Below, piece after piece: positions 1 to 6,459 of a DNA stretch of 17,066 nt. Position numbers and translations under genes: made by a program. How positions within the stretch are numbered: the first letter of the stretch is position 1; the number at the start of each line of letters is the position of its first letter. This DNA is from Pseudorhodobacter antarcticus (GTDB taxonomy: Bacteria; Pseudomonadota; Alphaproteobacteria; Rhodobacterales; Rhodobacteraceae), in assembly GCA_945897655.1 (NCBI GenBank), contig CAMDHB010000030.1, positions 1 through 17,066 of the forward strand, written 5' to 3'. The notes beneath the pieces were generated by a model that saw nothing but the letters and a program-made list of their open reading frames with translations, did no database searches and was not told the DNA's origin.

Positions 1-114
1 CACGATCACGAACACGAGGGCCCAGAACACGGCCCCCGACAGTGCCCAAAGGACCCAGGCGAAGGCAAGGGTCACAAGGGCCAGCAAAGCCATGAAGATA
101 CGGTTCTGTGCCAC
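1..114 (-). CDS. AI-2E family transporter, N-terminal fragment
   Basis: This frame is open to the window edge on the minus strand and gives 38 residues. From the proposed GTG start (114-112) it reads a short polar stretch and then a long hydrophobic segment, with ALLALVTLAFAWVLWALSG followed by AVFWALVFVIV. That pattern (TLAFAW.LW, then G.AVFWA) matches my memory of the first membrane segment of AI-2E/PerM-type permeases, polytopic inner-membrane proteins that are usually around 350 residues and whose substrates are mostly unproven. An ATG at 93-91 is an alternative start, but neither start has a convincing Shine-Dalgarno; GAAAAG lies just before the GTG. The gene diverges from the P-type ATPase, with 143 bases between them. 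The family call rests on one membrane segment only, so other polytopic proteins remain possible. Confidence 0.55.
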   Translation of the reverse strand, partial: MAQNRIFMALLALVTLAFAWVLWALSGAVFWALVFVIV

Positions 115-257
115 CTGCTTTTCGTCCCGCCAGCGTGCTGCGCCGGTCGTGTATCGCCCGCCATCGTCCGGTCGGGCCTGACGCAGATCAATGCGCGGCG
201 GCTTTTGTTGCGGTCTGGTGACCGGACCCGTTCGCAAGCCGCAGCAGAAAGCCTCAG
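115..257. promoter_or_regulatory. Divergent intergenic region with a near-palindrome at 212-228
   Basis: This gap separates the start of the minus-strand permease from the plus-strand P-type ATPase, so it should hold both promoters. No clear -35/-10 pair stands out. The notable structure is GGTCTGG-TGA-CCGGACC at 212-228, a 7-bp inverted repeat with one G-T mismatch and a three-base centre. It lies about 30 bases upstream of the ATPase start codon. It could be an operator or a hairpin in the ATPase 5' untranslated region. The ATPase has no strong ribosome binding site here. Confidence 0.4.
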
Positions 258-2768
258 ATGACCACCAAAGCATTGGCCTTGTCCGGCCTGACCCAGGCTG
301 AAGCCGCCCGCAGGCTGGCTGGGGATGGCCCCAATGAACTGGCCCAAGCCAAGAGCAGGACTTGGGTGCGCATCGTGTTTGAGGTACTGAAGGAACCGAT
401 GCTGGCGCTGCTGCTGGGCGGTGGTTTGGTCTATTTGCTGCTGGGCAATCTGGAAGAGGCGATCATTCTGCTGGTGTTCGCCTGCCTGTCCATCGGCATC
501 ACCGTGGTTCAGGAGGCGCGGACCGAGAAGGTTCTGGATGCCTTGCGCGATCTGACCAGCCCGCGCGCAATGGTCATTCGCGACGGGCAGCGTCTGCGCA
601 TTGCCGGGCGTGAAGTGGTCTTGGGCGATCTGATCGTGCTGTCCGAGGGTGACCGGGTGCCTGCCGATGCCTTGGTCATCAAGGCCAGCGGCCTTGCAGC
701 CGACGAATCCCTGCTGACCGGCGAGGCGGTGGCGGTGCGCAAGGTTCATCACCCTGCGCATGCCTCGCGTCCCGAAGCGACCCGCGCGGGCGGCGAGGGT
801 TTGGCGCAGGTCTTTTCAGGTTCGCTGATCGTGCGCGGCACTGGGCTGGCCGAGGTGACGGCGACGGGCGCGCGCACCGAATTGGGCCTGATCGGCACCT
901 CGCTGGCCGAGTTGGAGACCGAGACGCCGCAGTTGCAGCGCCAGATCAGGCGGTTGGTGCTGATTCTGGCGATCACCGGGGGGATGGTCAGTCTGGCGGT
1001 GGTGGGGCTGTACGGCATGCTGCGCGGCGACTGGTTGCAGGCGGTTCTGGCCGGAATTGCCGTGGGCATGTCGATGCTGCCCGAAGAATTTCCGATGGTT
1101 CTGGCCGTGTTCATGGCGATGGGGGCATGGCGCATCTCCAAGGCGCGGGTGCTGACACGGCGGGCGAGTGCGATTGAGACGTTGGGGGCGGCCTCGGTTC
1201 TGTGCACCGACAAGACGGGCACGCTGACCGAAAACCGTATGACGGTGGTGGAGTTGCGTTTGGCCGACGGCCAAGCGCTGAAGGTGGGCGGCGCGCTGGC
1301 CGACCCGTTTCTGGCGCTGGCGGAAGTGGCGACAATGGCGTCGGCCCCGCATCCGTTTGACCCGATGGAAAAGGCGTTTCATGCGCTGCATGCCTTGGAC
1401 AAGGGGCAAAGGCTGGTCCGGTCATATGCCCTGACCGATGGGCTGTTGGCGATGACGCAGGTTTGGGCTGCGGGCGATTTGCGGGTGGCCGCAACCAAGG
1501 GCGCGCCTGAGGCGATTGCCGGTCTGTGTCATTTGGGCCCTGAGGCGAAGGCCGCGATGATGGTGCAGGTCAATGACATGGCCGAACGGGGGTTGCGGGT
1601 GCTGGGGGTGGCGCTGGCCGGGGTTCAGGACTTGCCCGAGGCCCAGACCGGGTTCGCCTTTCGCTATCTGGGGCTGGTGGGCTTGGCCGATCCCTTGCGC
1701 GCACAAGTTCCGGCAGCGGTGGCCGAATGCCGGGCGGCGGGCATCAAGGTGGTGATGATCACTGGCGATTACCCGGCCACGGCGCGGGCGATTGCGGCTG
1801 AGGCGGGGTTGGACAGCGGGGGTCTGATCACCGGCCCCGACCTTGCCGCGATGACGGATGCGGCGCTGGCCAAGGCGGTCAAGCACACCACGGTCTTTGC
1901 CCGCATTCAGCCCGAACAAAAGCTGCGCATCGTCATGGCCTTCAAGGCGGGGGGCGAGGTGGTGGCGATGACGGGGGATGGGGTCAACGATGCGCCCTCG
2001 CTCAAGGCCGCGCATATCGGGGTGGCGATGGGTGGGCGCGGCACGGATGTGGCGCGCGAGGCGGCGTCGATGATGCTGCTGGATGATGATTTCGGCTCCA
2101 TCGTCACCACGATCCGCTTGGGTCGGCGTATCTATGACAACCTGCGCAAGGCGATGAGTTTCATTCTGGCCGTGCATGTGCCTATTGCCGGGCTGGCGCT
2201 GATGCCCCTGCTGTTCGGGATGCCCTTGCTGTTAAGCCCCATCCACATTGCCTTTCTGGAGATGGTGATCGACCCGGTTTGCTCCTTGGTGTTCGAGGCG
2301 GAAAAGGCCGAAGCCGGGTTGATGAAGCGCAAGCCCCGGCCCGCGTTGGAGCCGCTGTTCTCCACCCCGACTGTGGTTTGGAGCCTGTTTCAAGGCGCTT
2401 TGGTCCTGTTGTCGGTGGGCGCCATCGCCTGGATGCTGCCGCTGTATGGGCTGTCCGAGGATCAGACCCGGGCGTTGAGTTTCAGCGCCTTGGTGCTGGG
2501 CATCGTTGCCCTGATCTTTGTGGACCGGGCCACGTCGTCCTCGCTGGTGGGGGCATTCCTGCGGCCCAACCGGGCGCTGGCGGTGGTGATGGGGATCGTG
2601 CTGGTCACATTGGCGACCGCGCTGTTCTGGTCACCGGCACAGGGGATCTTCGGCTTTGCCGCCGTGCCAGCCCAGTGGCTGGCGCTGCCCGTGGGCGCGG
2701 CCTTTGCGGTGCTGATTCTGCTGGAGGTGGTCAAGCCCCTGTGGCGGCGGGCGGTGGGGATCACCTGA
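258..2768 (+). CDS. Cation-translocating P-type ATPase (P2-like, HAD superfamily)
   Basis: This 836-residue inner-membrane pump would couple ATP hydrolysis to cation transport through an aspartyl-phosphate intermediate. An N-terminal cation-ATPase domain (GLTQAEAARRLAGDGPNEL) leads into two membrane segments, then the actuator domain with TGEA at 154-157. The usual motif is TGES; the catalytic Glu is kept. Membrane segment 4 carries PEEFP (275-279). The phosphorylation motif DKTGT has its Asp at 318, and the hinge motif TGDGVNDAP lies at 572-580. A hydrophobic C-terminal third (after about residue 630) fits the usual last six membrane segments. There is no N-terminal heavy-metal-binding CXXC and no CPC in segment 4, which argues against a P1B metal pump. 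PEEFP differs from PEGLP of calcium P2A pumps and PEMLP of MgtA, so the ion cannot be named. The ATG at 258 has a weak ribosome binding site but begins at the usual family N-terminus. Confidence 0.93.
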   Translation: MTTKALALSGLTQAEAARRLAGDGPNELAQAKSRTWVRIVFEVLKEPMLALLLGGGLVYLLLGNLEEAIILLVFACLSIGITVVQEARTEKVLDALRDLTSPRAMVIRDGQRLRIAGREVVLGDLIVLSEGDRVPADALVIKASGLAADESLLTGEAVAVRKVHHPAHASRPEATRAGGEGLAQVFSGSLIVRGTGLAEVTATGARTELGLIGTSLAELETETPQLQRQIRRLVLILAITGGMVSLAVVGLYGMLRGDWLQAVLAGIAVGMSMLPEEFPMVLAVFMAMGAWRISKARVLTRRASAIETLGAASVLCTDKTGTLTENRMTVVELRLADGQALKVGGALADPFLALAEVATMASAPHPFDPMEKAFHALHALDKGQRLVRSYALTDGLLAMTQVWAAGDLRVAATKGAPEAIAGLCHLGPEAKAAMMVQVNDMAERGLRVLGVALAGVQDLPEAQTGFAFRYLGLVGLADPLRAQVPAAVAECRAAGIKVVMITGDYPATARAIAAEAGLDSGGLITGPDLAAMTDAALAKAVKHTTVFARIQPEQKLRIVMAFKAGGEVVAMTGDGVNDAPSLKAAHIGVAMGGRGTDVAREAASMMLLDDDFGSIVTTIRLGRRIYDNLRKAMSFILAVHVPIAGLALMPLLFGMPLLLSPIHIAFLEMVIDPVCSLVFEAEKAEAGLMKRKPRPALEPLFSTPTVVWSLFQGALVLLSVGAIAWMLPLYGLSEDQTRALSFSALVLGIVALIFVDRATSSSLVGAFLRPNRALAVVMGIVLVTLATALFWSPAQGIFGFAAVPAQWLALPVGAAFAVLILLEVVKPLWRRAVGIT

Positions 2769-2794
2769 CCCCTGTTCAGGCTTGACGCTTTTTT
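2764..2794 (+). terminator. Weak possible terminator at the 3' end of the P-type ATPase gene
   Basis: CCTGA (2764-2768, including the stop codon) and TCAGG (2776-2780) form a 5-bp inverted repeat with a 7-base loop. A run of six T follows at 2789-2794. The stem is short and eight bases separate it from the T-run, so it would be a poor intrinsic terminator. The same T-run falls in the spacer of the putative serC promoter. Confidence 0.25.
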
Positions 2795-2810
2795 GCCCTT
2801 GGCATAGACG
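2782..2810 (+). promoter_or_regulatory. Putative sigma-70-type promoter of serC
   Basis: TTGACG at 2782-2787 is a good -35 hexamer. A weak -10-like TAGACG lies at 2805-2810 with a 17-base spacer. Transcription would start near 2816-2818, just before the two hairpins of the serC leader. It lies between the ATPase stop codon and serC, which suggests serC is transcribed separately from the ATPase. The -10 match is poor, so confidence is moderate. Confidence 0.5.
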
Positions 2811-2861
2811 CGATGGCGGGACACCCCTCCCCACCGGGGGGCATTTATCTGGAAGGATACC
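2811..2861 (+). ncRNA. serC leader RNA: two hairpins, the second holding the Shine-Dalgarno in its loop
   Basis: Two stem-loops sit directly before serC. Hairpin 1 pairs CCCCTC (2824-2829) with GGGGGG (2836-2841) around a CCCACC loop, with one U-G pair. Hairpin 2 pairs TATC (2846-2849) with GATA (2856-2859), and its loop TGGAAG plus the next base holds the ribosome binding site GGAAGG. A conserved two-hairpin motif upstream of serC in alphaproteobacteria (the serC RNA motif, catalogued in Rfam) is established knowledge; its ligand or mechanism is not known to me. The position, two-stem layout and Shine-Dalgarno in the second loop fit that motif. I could not run a covariance model, so the assignment comes from structure and context. 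Confidence 0.65.
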
Positions 2862-4007
2862 ATGTCTGATCTGAACGCCCCGGCCGCGCGCCCGGCCAAC
2901 CCGCGCTTTTCCTCTGGCCCCTGTGCCAAGGTTCCCGGATTTTCCCTTTCCATGCTTGAGGATGCCCCGCTGGGTCGGTCGCACCGTGCCGCCATTGGCA
3001 AGACCAAGCTGCGTGAGGCGATTGACCTGACCCGCGACATCCTTGGCGTGCCCGCCGATTACCGCATCGGTATCGTCCCCGCCTCGGACACGGGCGCTGT
3101 CGAGATGGCGATGTGGTCCATGCTGGGCGCCCGCCCGGTTGAGATGCTGGCCTGGGAAAGCTTTGGCGAGGGCTGGGTGACCGATGTGGTCAAACAGCTG
3201 AAGCTGGATGCAAAGGTCAAGATTGCCCCCTATGGCCAGATAGTTGACTTTGCGACGGTTGATTTTGACAGCGACGTGGTCTTCACTTGGAACGGCACCA
3301 CCTCTGGCTGCCGCCTTCCGAATGGTGATGCCATTCCGGCGGATCGTGCTGGGCTGACCATCTGCGATGCCACCAGCGCCGCCTTTGCGATGGACCTGCC
3401 GTGGGACAAGTTGGATGTCATCACCTTCTCCTGGCAAAAGGTGCTGGGCGGTGAGGGCGCGCATGGCATGCTGATCCTCAGCCCCCGCGCGGTGGAGCGG
3501 TTGGAAAGCTATACCCCCAAATGGCCCCTGCCCAAGATTTTCCGCCTGACCTCCAAAGGCAAGCTGATCGAAGGCATCTTCGTGGGTGAAACGATCAACA
3601 CCCCGTCAATGCTGGCGGTCGAGGATTATCTGGTTGCACTGAAATGGGCCAAGTCGATTGGCGGATTGCCGGGCCTCGTGAACCGCGCCAAGGCGAATGC
3701 CCAAGTGATCTGGGATTTCTGCGCCGCCAACCCGTGGATCGCCAATCTGGCCGAACGCCCCGAGATCGCCTCGACCACCTCGGTTTGCCTCAAATTCACC
3801 GACCCCCGCATCAAGGATGGCGAGGTTTTTGCCAAAGCCGTGGCCAAGCGCATCGAAAAGGCCGGGGCAGGGTTTGACATGGGGGCTTACCGCGATGCAC
3901 CGCCGGGCCTGCGCATCTGGTGCGGCTCGACGGTCGAGACTGCGGACGTTCAGGCCCTGATGCCCTGGATCGCCCATGCGTTCCAATCGGAAATCGCCAT
4001 TCAATGA
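2862..4007 (+). CDS. serC: Phosphoserine aminotransferase
   Basis: This 381-residue cytoplasmic PLP enzyme carries out the second step of serine synthesis: 3-phosphohydroxypyruvate plus glutamate to O-phosphoserine plus 2-oxoglutarate. SerC can also serve pyridoxal phosphate synthesis. Family features are the N-terminal FSSGPCAKVPGF, the GRSHRA segment, PASDTGAVEMAMWS in the cofactor region, and TFSWQKVLGGEGAHG with the expected PLP-binding Lys at 193. It is the alphaproteobacterial form, not the shorter E. coli type. The ATG is preceded by GGAAGG five bases upstream, inside the second hairpin of the leader. serA follows 57 bases later on the same strand, so the two very likely form an operon. 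A class V aminotransferase of other specificity is unlikely given the serA neighbour. Confidence 0.96.
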   Translation: MSDLNAPAARPANPRFSSGPCAKVPGFSLSMLEDAPLGRSHRAAIGKTKLREAIDLTRDILGVPADYRIGIVPASDTGAVEMAMWSMLGARPVEMLAWESFGEGWVTDVVKQLKLDAKVKIAPYGQIVDFATVDFDSDVVFTWNGTTSGCRLPNGDAIPADRAGLTICDATSAAFAMDLPWDKLDVITFSWQKVLGGEGAHGMLILSPRAVERLESYTPKWPLPKIFRLTSKGKLIEGIFVGETINTPSMLAVEDYLVALKWAKSIGGLPGLVNRAKANAQVIWDFCAANPWIANLAERPEIASTTSVCLKFTDPRIKDGEVFAKAVAKRIEKAGAGFDMGAYRDAPPGLRIWCGSTVETADVQALMPWIAHAFQSEIAIQ

Positions 4008-4010
4008 CTT

Positions 4011-4033
4011 GTAGGATGGGCAATTTGCCCATC
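4011..4033 (+). repeat. GTAG-headed palindromic hairpin (REP-like element) between serC and serA
   Basis: Four bases after the serC stop comes GTAG (4011-4014), then the perfect inverted repeat GATGGGCAA-T-TTGCCCATC (4015-4033). As RNA it would fold into a 7-bp stem with an AATTT loop. There is no downstream T-run, so it is not a standard terminator. A GTAG tetranucleotide at the foot of an imperfect or perfect hairpin is the established hallmark of REP sequences handled by RAYT-type transposases. With only one copy in this window, repetition in the genome cannot be shown. It could instead stabilise the serC mRNA or tune serA expression. Confidence 0.55.
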
Positions 4034-4053
4034 TTCCCATTTCCCTCAATCAT

Positions 4054-4058
4054 AGGAG
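4054..4058 (+). promoter_or_regulatory. Ribosome binding site deciding the serA start
   Basis: AGGAG lies three bases before a first ATG (4062) and six bases before a second ATG (4065). Normal spacing favours the second, so SerA should begin MAPRVLVSDE. Confidence 0.6.
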
Positions 4059-4064
4059 CCCATG

Positions 4065-5660
4065 ATGGCACCTCGCGTTCTTGTATCCGACGAACTTTCT
4101 GAAACGGCTGTACAAATCTTCCGCGACCGGGGGGTCGAGGTGGATTATATGCCGAAACTGGGCAAAGACAAAGAGGCGCTGGCCGCCATAATTGACCAGT
4201 ATGACGGTCTGGCGATCCGCTCGGCCACCAAGGTCACCGAAAAACTGCTGGCAGGTGCCGCGCGGTTGAAGGTGGTGGGCCGTGCCGGGATTGGTGTGGA
4301 CAATGTCGATATTCCGGCGGCGTCAAAGAAGGGCGTCATCGTGATGAACACGCCCTTTGGCAATTCGATCACCACCGCCGAACATGCCATTGCGATGATG
4401 TTCGCCGTGGCCCGCCAACTGCCTGAAGCCAACGCCAGCACCCAGGCCGGCAAATGGGAAAAGTCGCGCTTCATGGGGGTCGAGTTGTTCAACAAGACCC
4501 TTGGTGTCATCGGTGCGGGCAACATCGGCGGCATTGTTTGTGACCGCGCCGTTGGGTTGCACATGAAGGTGGTGGCTTATGACCCCTTCCTGTCGGAAGA
4601 CCGGGCCAAGCAGTTGGGCGTGACCAAGGTCGAGTTGGACGAATTGCTGGCCCGCGCTGATTTCATCACCCTGCACGTGCCCCTGACTGACAAGACCCGC
4701 AACATCCTGTCGGCTGAAAACCTTGCCAAGACCAAAAAGGGCGTCCGCATCATCAACTGTGCCCGAGGTGGTTTGATTGACGAGGCGGCTTTGGCGGCGG
4801 CCCTGACCAGCGGCCAAGTCGCCGGGGCCGCACTGGATGTGTTCGAGGTGGAGCCCGCCACGGCAAGCCCCCTCTTTGGTATGCCCAATGTCGTCTGCAC
4901 CCCGCATCTGGGGGCATCAACCACCGAGGCGCAGGAAAACGTGGCGCTGCAGGTGGCGGAACAGATGTCGGATTACTTGCTGACCGGGGCCGTGTCGAAC
5001 GCCTTGAACATGCCCAACGTGACGGCGGAAGAGGCGGCTGTGATGGGGCCGTGGATCAAGCTGGCGAGCCACTTGGGCGCATTCATCGGTCAGATGACCG
5101 AAGAGCCGATCAAGGCGATCAACATCCTGTATGACGGGACGGTTGCGGGGATGAACCTTGCCGCCCTGAACCAAGCTGTGATTGCCGGGGTGTTGAAGCA
5201 GCAGAACCCGGATGTCAACCTCGTCTCCGCCCCTGTGGTGGCCAAGGACAAGGGCATCCAGATTTCCACCACGCGGCAGGAAAAGACCGGGGTGTTTGAC
5301 GCCTATATCAAGGTCACGATGGTCACCGACACGCGTGAACGGTCCGTCGCAGGCACCTGTTTCAGCGATGGCAAACCGCGCTTCATCCAGATCAAGGGCA
5401 TCAACATCGATGCCGAGATCGGGGCGCATATGCTGTACACCACCAATGACGACGTGCCGGGGATCATCGGTCTTCTGGGCATGACGATGGGGCGCAACAA
5501 CGTCAACATCGCGAACTTTACCCTTGGCCGGTCTGGCGTGGGCAAGGAGGCGATTGCGATCCTGTATCTGGATCAGGCGATTGACCCCAAGGTGGTTGAC
5601 ACACTGGAAGGCACCGGCATGTTCCAGCAGGTCAAGGCGTTGCAGTTCGAGGTGGCTTGA
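4065..5660 (+). CDS. serA: D-3-phosphoglycerate dehydrogenase
   Basis: This 531-residue cytoplasmic enzyme oxidises 3-phosphoglycerate to 3-phosphohydroxypyruvate with NAD, the first step of the phosphorylated serine pathway. Its product is the substrate of SerC just upstream. The order is a substrate-binding half, a Rossmann domain with GVIGAGNIGG, the catalytic residues R234 (NCARGG), E263 (VEP) and H281 (TPHLGAS), then the intervening and ACT domains. The ACT domain at the C-terminus (DDVPGIIGLLG, then NNVNIANFTLGRS) is the usual serine-feedback module. The spacing of R, E and H agrees with the E. coli enzyme. About 530 residues marks the long type with the extra intervening domain. An ATG three bases earlier (4062) is possible, but the ribosome binding site fits 4065 better. 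A strong terminator follows 30 bases after the stop. Confidence 0.96.
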   Translation: MAPRVLVSDELSETAVQIFRDRGVEVDYMPKLGKDKEALAAIIDQYDGLAIRSATKVTEKLLAGAARLKVVGRAGIGVDNVDIPAASKKGVIVMNTPFGNSITTAEHAIAMMFAVARQLPEANASTQAGKWEKSRFMGVELFNKTLGVIGAGNIGGIVCDRAVGLHMKVVAYDPFLSEDRAKQLGVTKVELDELLARADFITLHVPLTDKTRNILSAENLAKTKKGVRIINCARGGLIDEAALAAALTSGQVAGAALDVFEVEPATASPLFGMPNVVCTPHLGASTTEAQENVALQVAEQMSDYLLTGAVSNALNMPNVTAEEAAVMGPWIKLASHLGAFIGQMTEEPIKAINILYDGTVAGMNLAALNQAVIAGVLKQQNPDVNLVSAPVVAKDKGIQISTTRQEKTGVFDAYIKVTMVTDTRERSVAGTCFSDGKPRFIQIKGINIDAEIGAHMLYTTNDDVPGIIGLLGMTMGRNNVNIANFTLGRSGVGKEAIAILYLDQAIDPKVVDTLEGTGMFQQVKALQFEVA

Positions 5661-5690
5661 GCCTTTTCAAGCCCGTTTCAATATCGCATA

Positions 5691-5717
5691 GGGCGGGGGG
5701 AAACCTCCGCCCCTTTT
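5691..5717 (+). terminator. Intrinsic terminator after serA, with a GAAA tetraloop
   Basis: GGGCGGGGG (5691-5699) pairs with CCTCCGCCC (5704-5712) as a 9-bp stem with one G-U pair, closed by a GAAA tetraloop (5700-5703). CTTTT (5713-5717) follows. This is a strong rho-independent terminator shape with a short T-run. It should end the serC-serA transcript. It finishes only 13 bases before the start codon of the next gene. Confidence 0.75.
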
Positions 5718-5720
5718 GAC

Positions 5721-5725
5721 GGGAG
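5721..5725 (+). promoter_or_regulatory. Ribosome binding site deciding the metallophosphoesterase start
   Basis: GGGAG lies five bases before ATG 5731. This favours that ATG over an in-frame TTG at 5716, which overlaps the terminator T-run. Confidence 0.65.
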
Positions 5726-5730
5726 CCTTT

Positions 5731-6459
5731 ATGCACACCTATGCCATTGGCGACATTCATGGTCATCTGGACCTGCTGAAACGGGTCCATGACCGTATTG
5801 CCAAGGATCAGGCCAACCACGGCGCGGCCCCTGTCGTGCATGTGGGTGATCTGGTGGACCGGGGGCCGGACAGCCGGGGGGTGATCGACTTTCTGATGGC
5901 CGGCATCCGCGATGGGCAGGACTGGGTCGTGCTGAAGGGCAATCATGACCGCATGTTCGCGGACTTTGTGGATGATCCCTTTTGGCGGGACCCGGGCTTG
6001 CGGCCTGACATGTCCTGGCTTCACCCGCGGATTGGTGGGGCGGCCACGCTGGCGGCTTACGGTATCCGCAGCGCCCTTGACCGTCCGCTTGACCCGGTTC
6101 ATGCTGAGGCGCGGGCCGCCGTGCCGCCCGAACACCGCGCCTTTCTGAAGGCGCTGCCGACCAGCCATGTGCGGGACGAGGCGATCTTTGTGCACGCGGG
6201 CCTGCGCCCCGGCATTCCGCTGGCCGATCAGACCGAGACGGATCTTGTCTGGATCCGCCAACCCTTTCTGGATGACAAGCGCGATCATGGGGCGCTTGTG
6301 GTGCATGGCCACACGGCGATCGAGATGGCCACGCATTACGGCAACCGGGTCAATCTGGATTCCGGGGCGGCCTATGGTGGGCCGCTGAGTGCGGTGGTGA
6401 TCGAAGGACGCCGCGCTTATGAGTTGACGGCATCGGGGCGGATGCGGCTGATCACCTGA
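5731..6459 (+). CDS. PPP-family metallophosphoesterase (serine/threonine phosphatase-like)
   Basis: This 242-residue soluble protein has all the signatures of the calcineurin-like PPP family. GDIHG has D8 and H10, GDLVDRG has D40, D43 and R44, and GNHD spans 70-73. The later metal-binding histidines are H155 (VHAGLRPG) and H192/H194 (VVHGHT). These residues hold two metal ions and hydrolyse phosphoesters. Relatives include bacterial protein Ser/Thr or Tyr phosphatases (PrpA/PrpB-like) and symmetrical diadenosine tetraphosphatase (ApaH), so the substrate cannot be told from sequence alone. It is not a SerB: phosphoserine phosphatase is a HAD enzyme with different motifs. ATG 5731 is chosen for its ribosome binding site. 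The gene follows the serA terminator closely, and its last eight bases overlap the convergent MFS gene. Confidence 0.9.
   Translation: MHTYAIGDIHGHLDLLKRVHDRIAKDQANHGAAPVVHVGDLVDRGPDSRGVIDFLMAGIRDGQDWVVLKGNHDRMFADFVDDPFWRDPGLRPDMSWLHPRIGGAATLAAYGIRSALDRPLDPVHAEARAAVPPEHRAFLKALPTSHVRDEAIFVHAGLRPGIPLADQTETDLVWIRQPFLDDKRDHGALVVHGHTAIEMATHYGNRVNLDSGAAYGGPLSAVVIEGRRAYELTASGRMRLIT

Noticed and set aside
72..761. Long minus-strand open frame overlapping the start of the P-type ATPase
   Set aside because: It is antisense to a well-supported gene, rich in His, Gln, Arg and Pro as expected for a shadow frame in GC-rich DNA, and shows no known motif. The real minus-strand gene here is in a different frame (1-114).
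5716..5730. TTG start giving a five-residue longer metallophosphoesterase
   Set aside because: The TTG overlaps the terminator T-run and has no ribosome binding site, while ATG 5731 has GGGAG at good spacing and begins right before the GDIHG motif.
5731..6459. Phosphoesterase as the missing SerB of the serine pathway
   Set aside because: It carries PPP-family metal-binding motifs (GDIHG, GDLVDRG, GNHD), not the HAD motifs of phosphoserine phosphatase, and a terminator separates it from serA.
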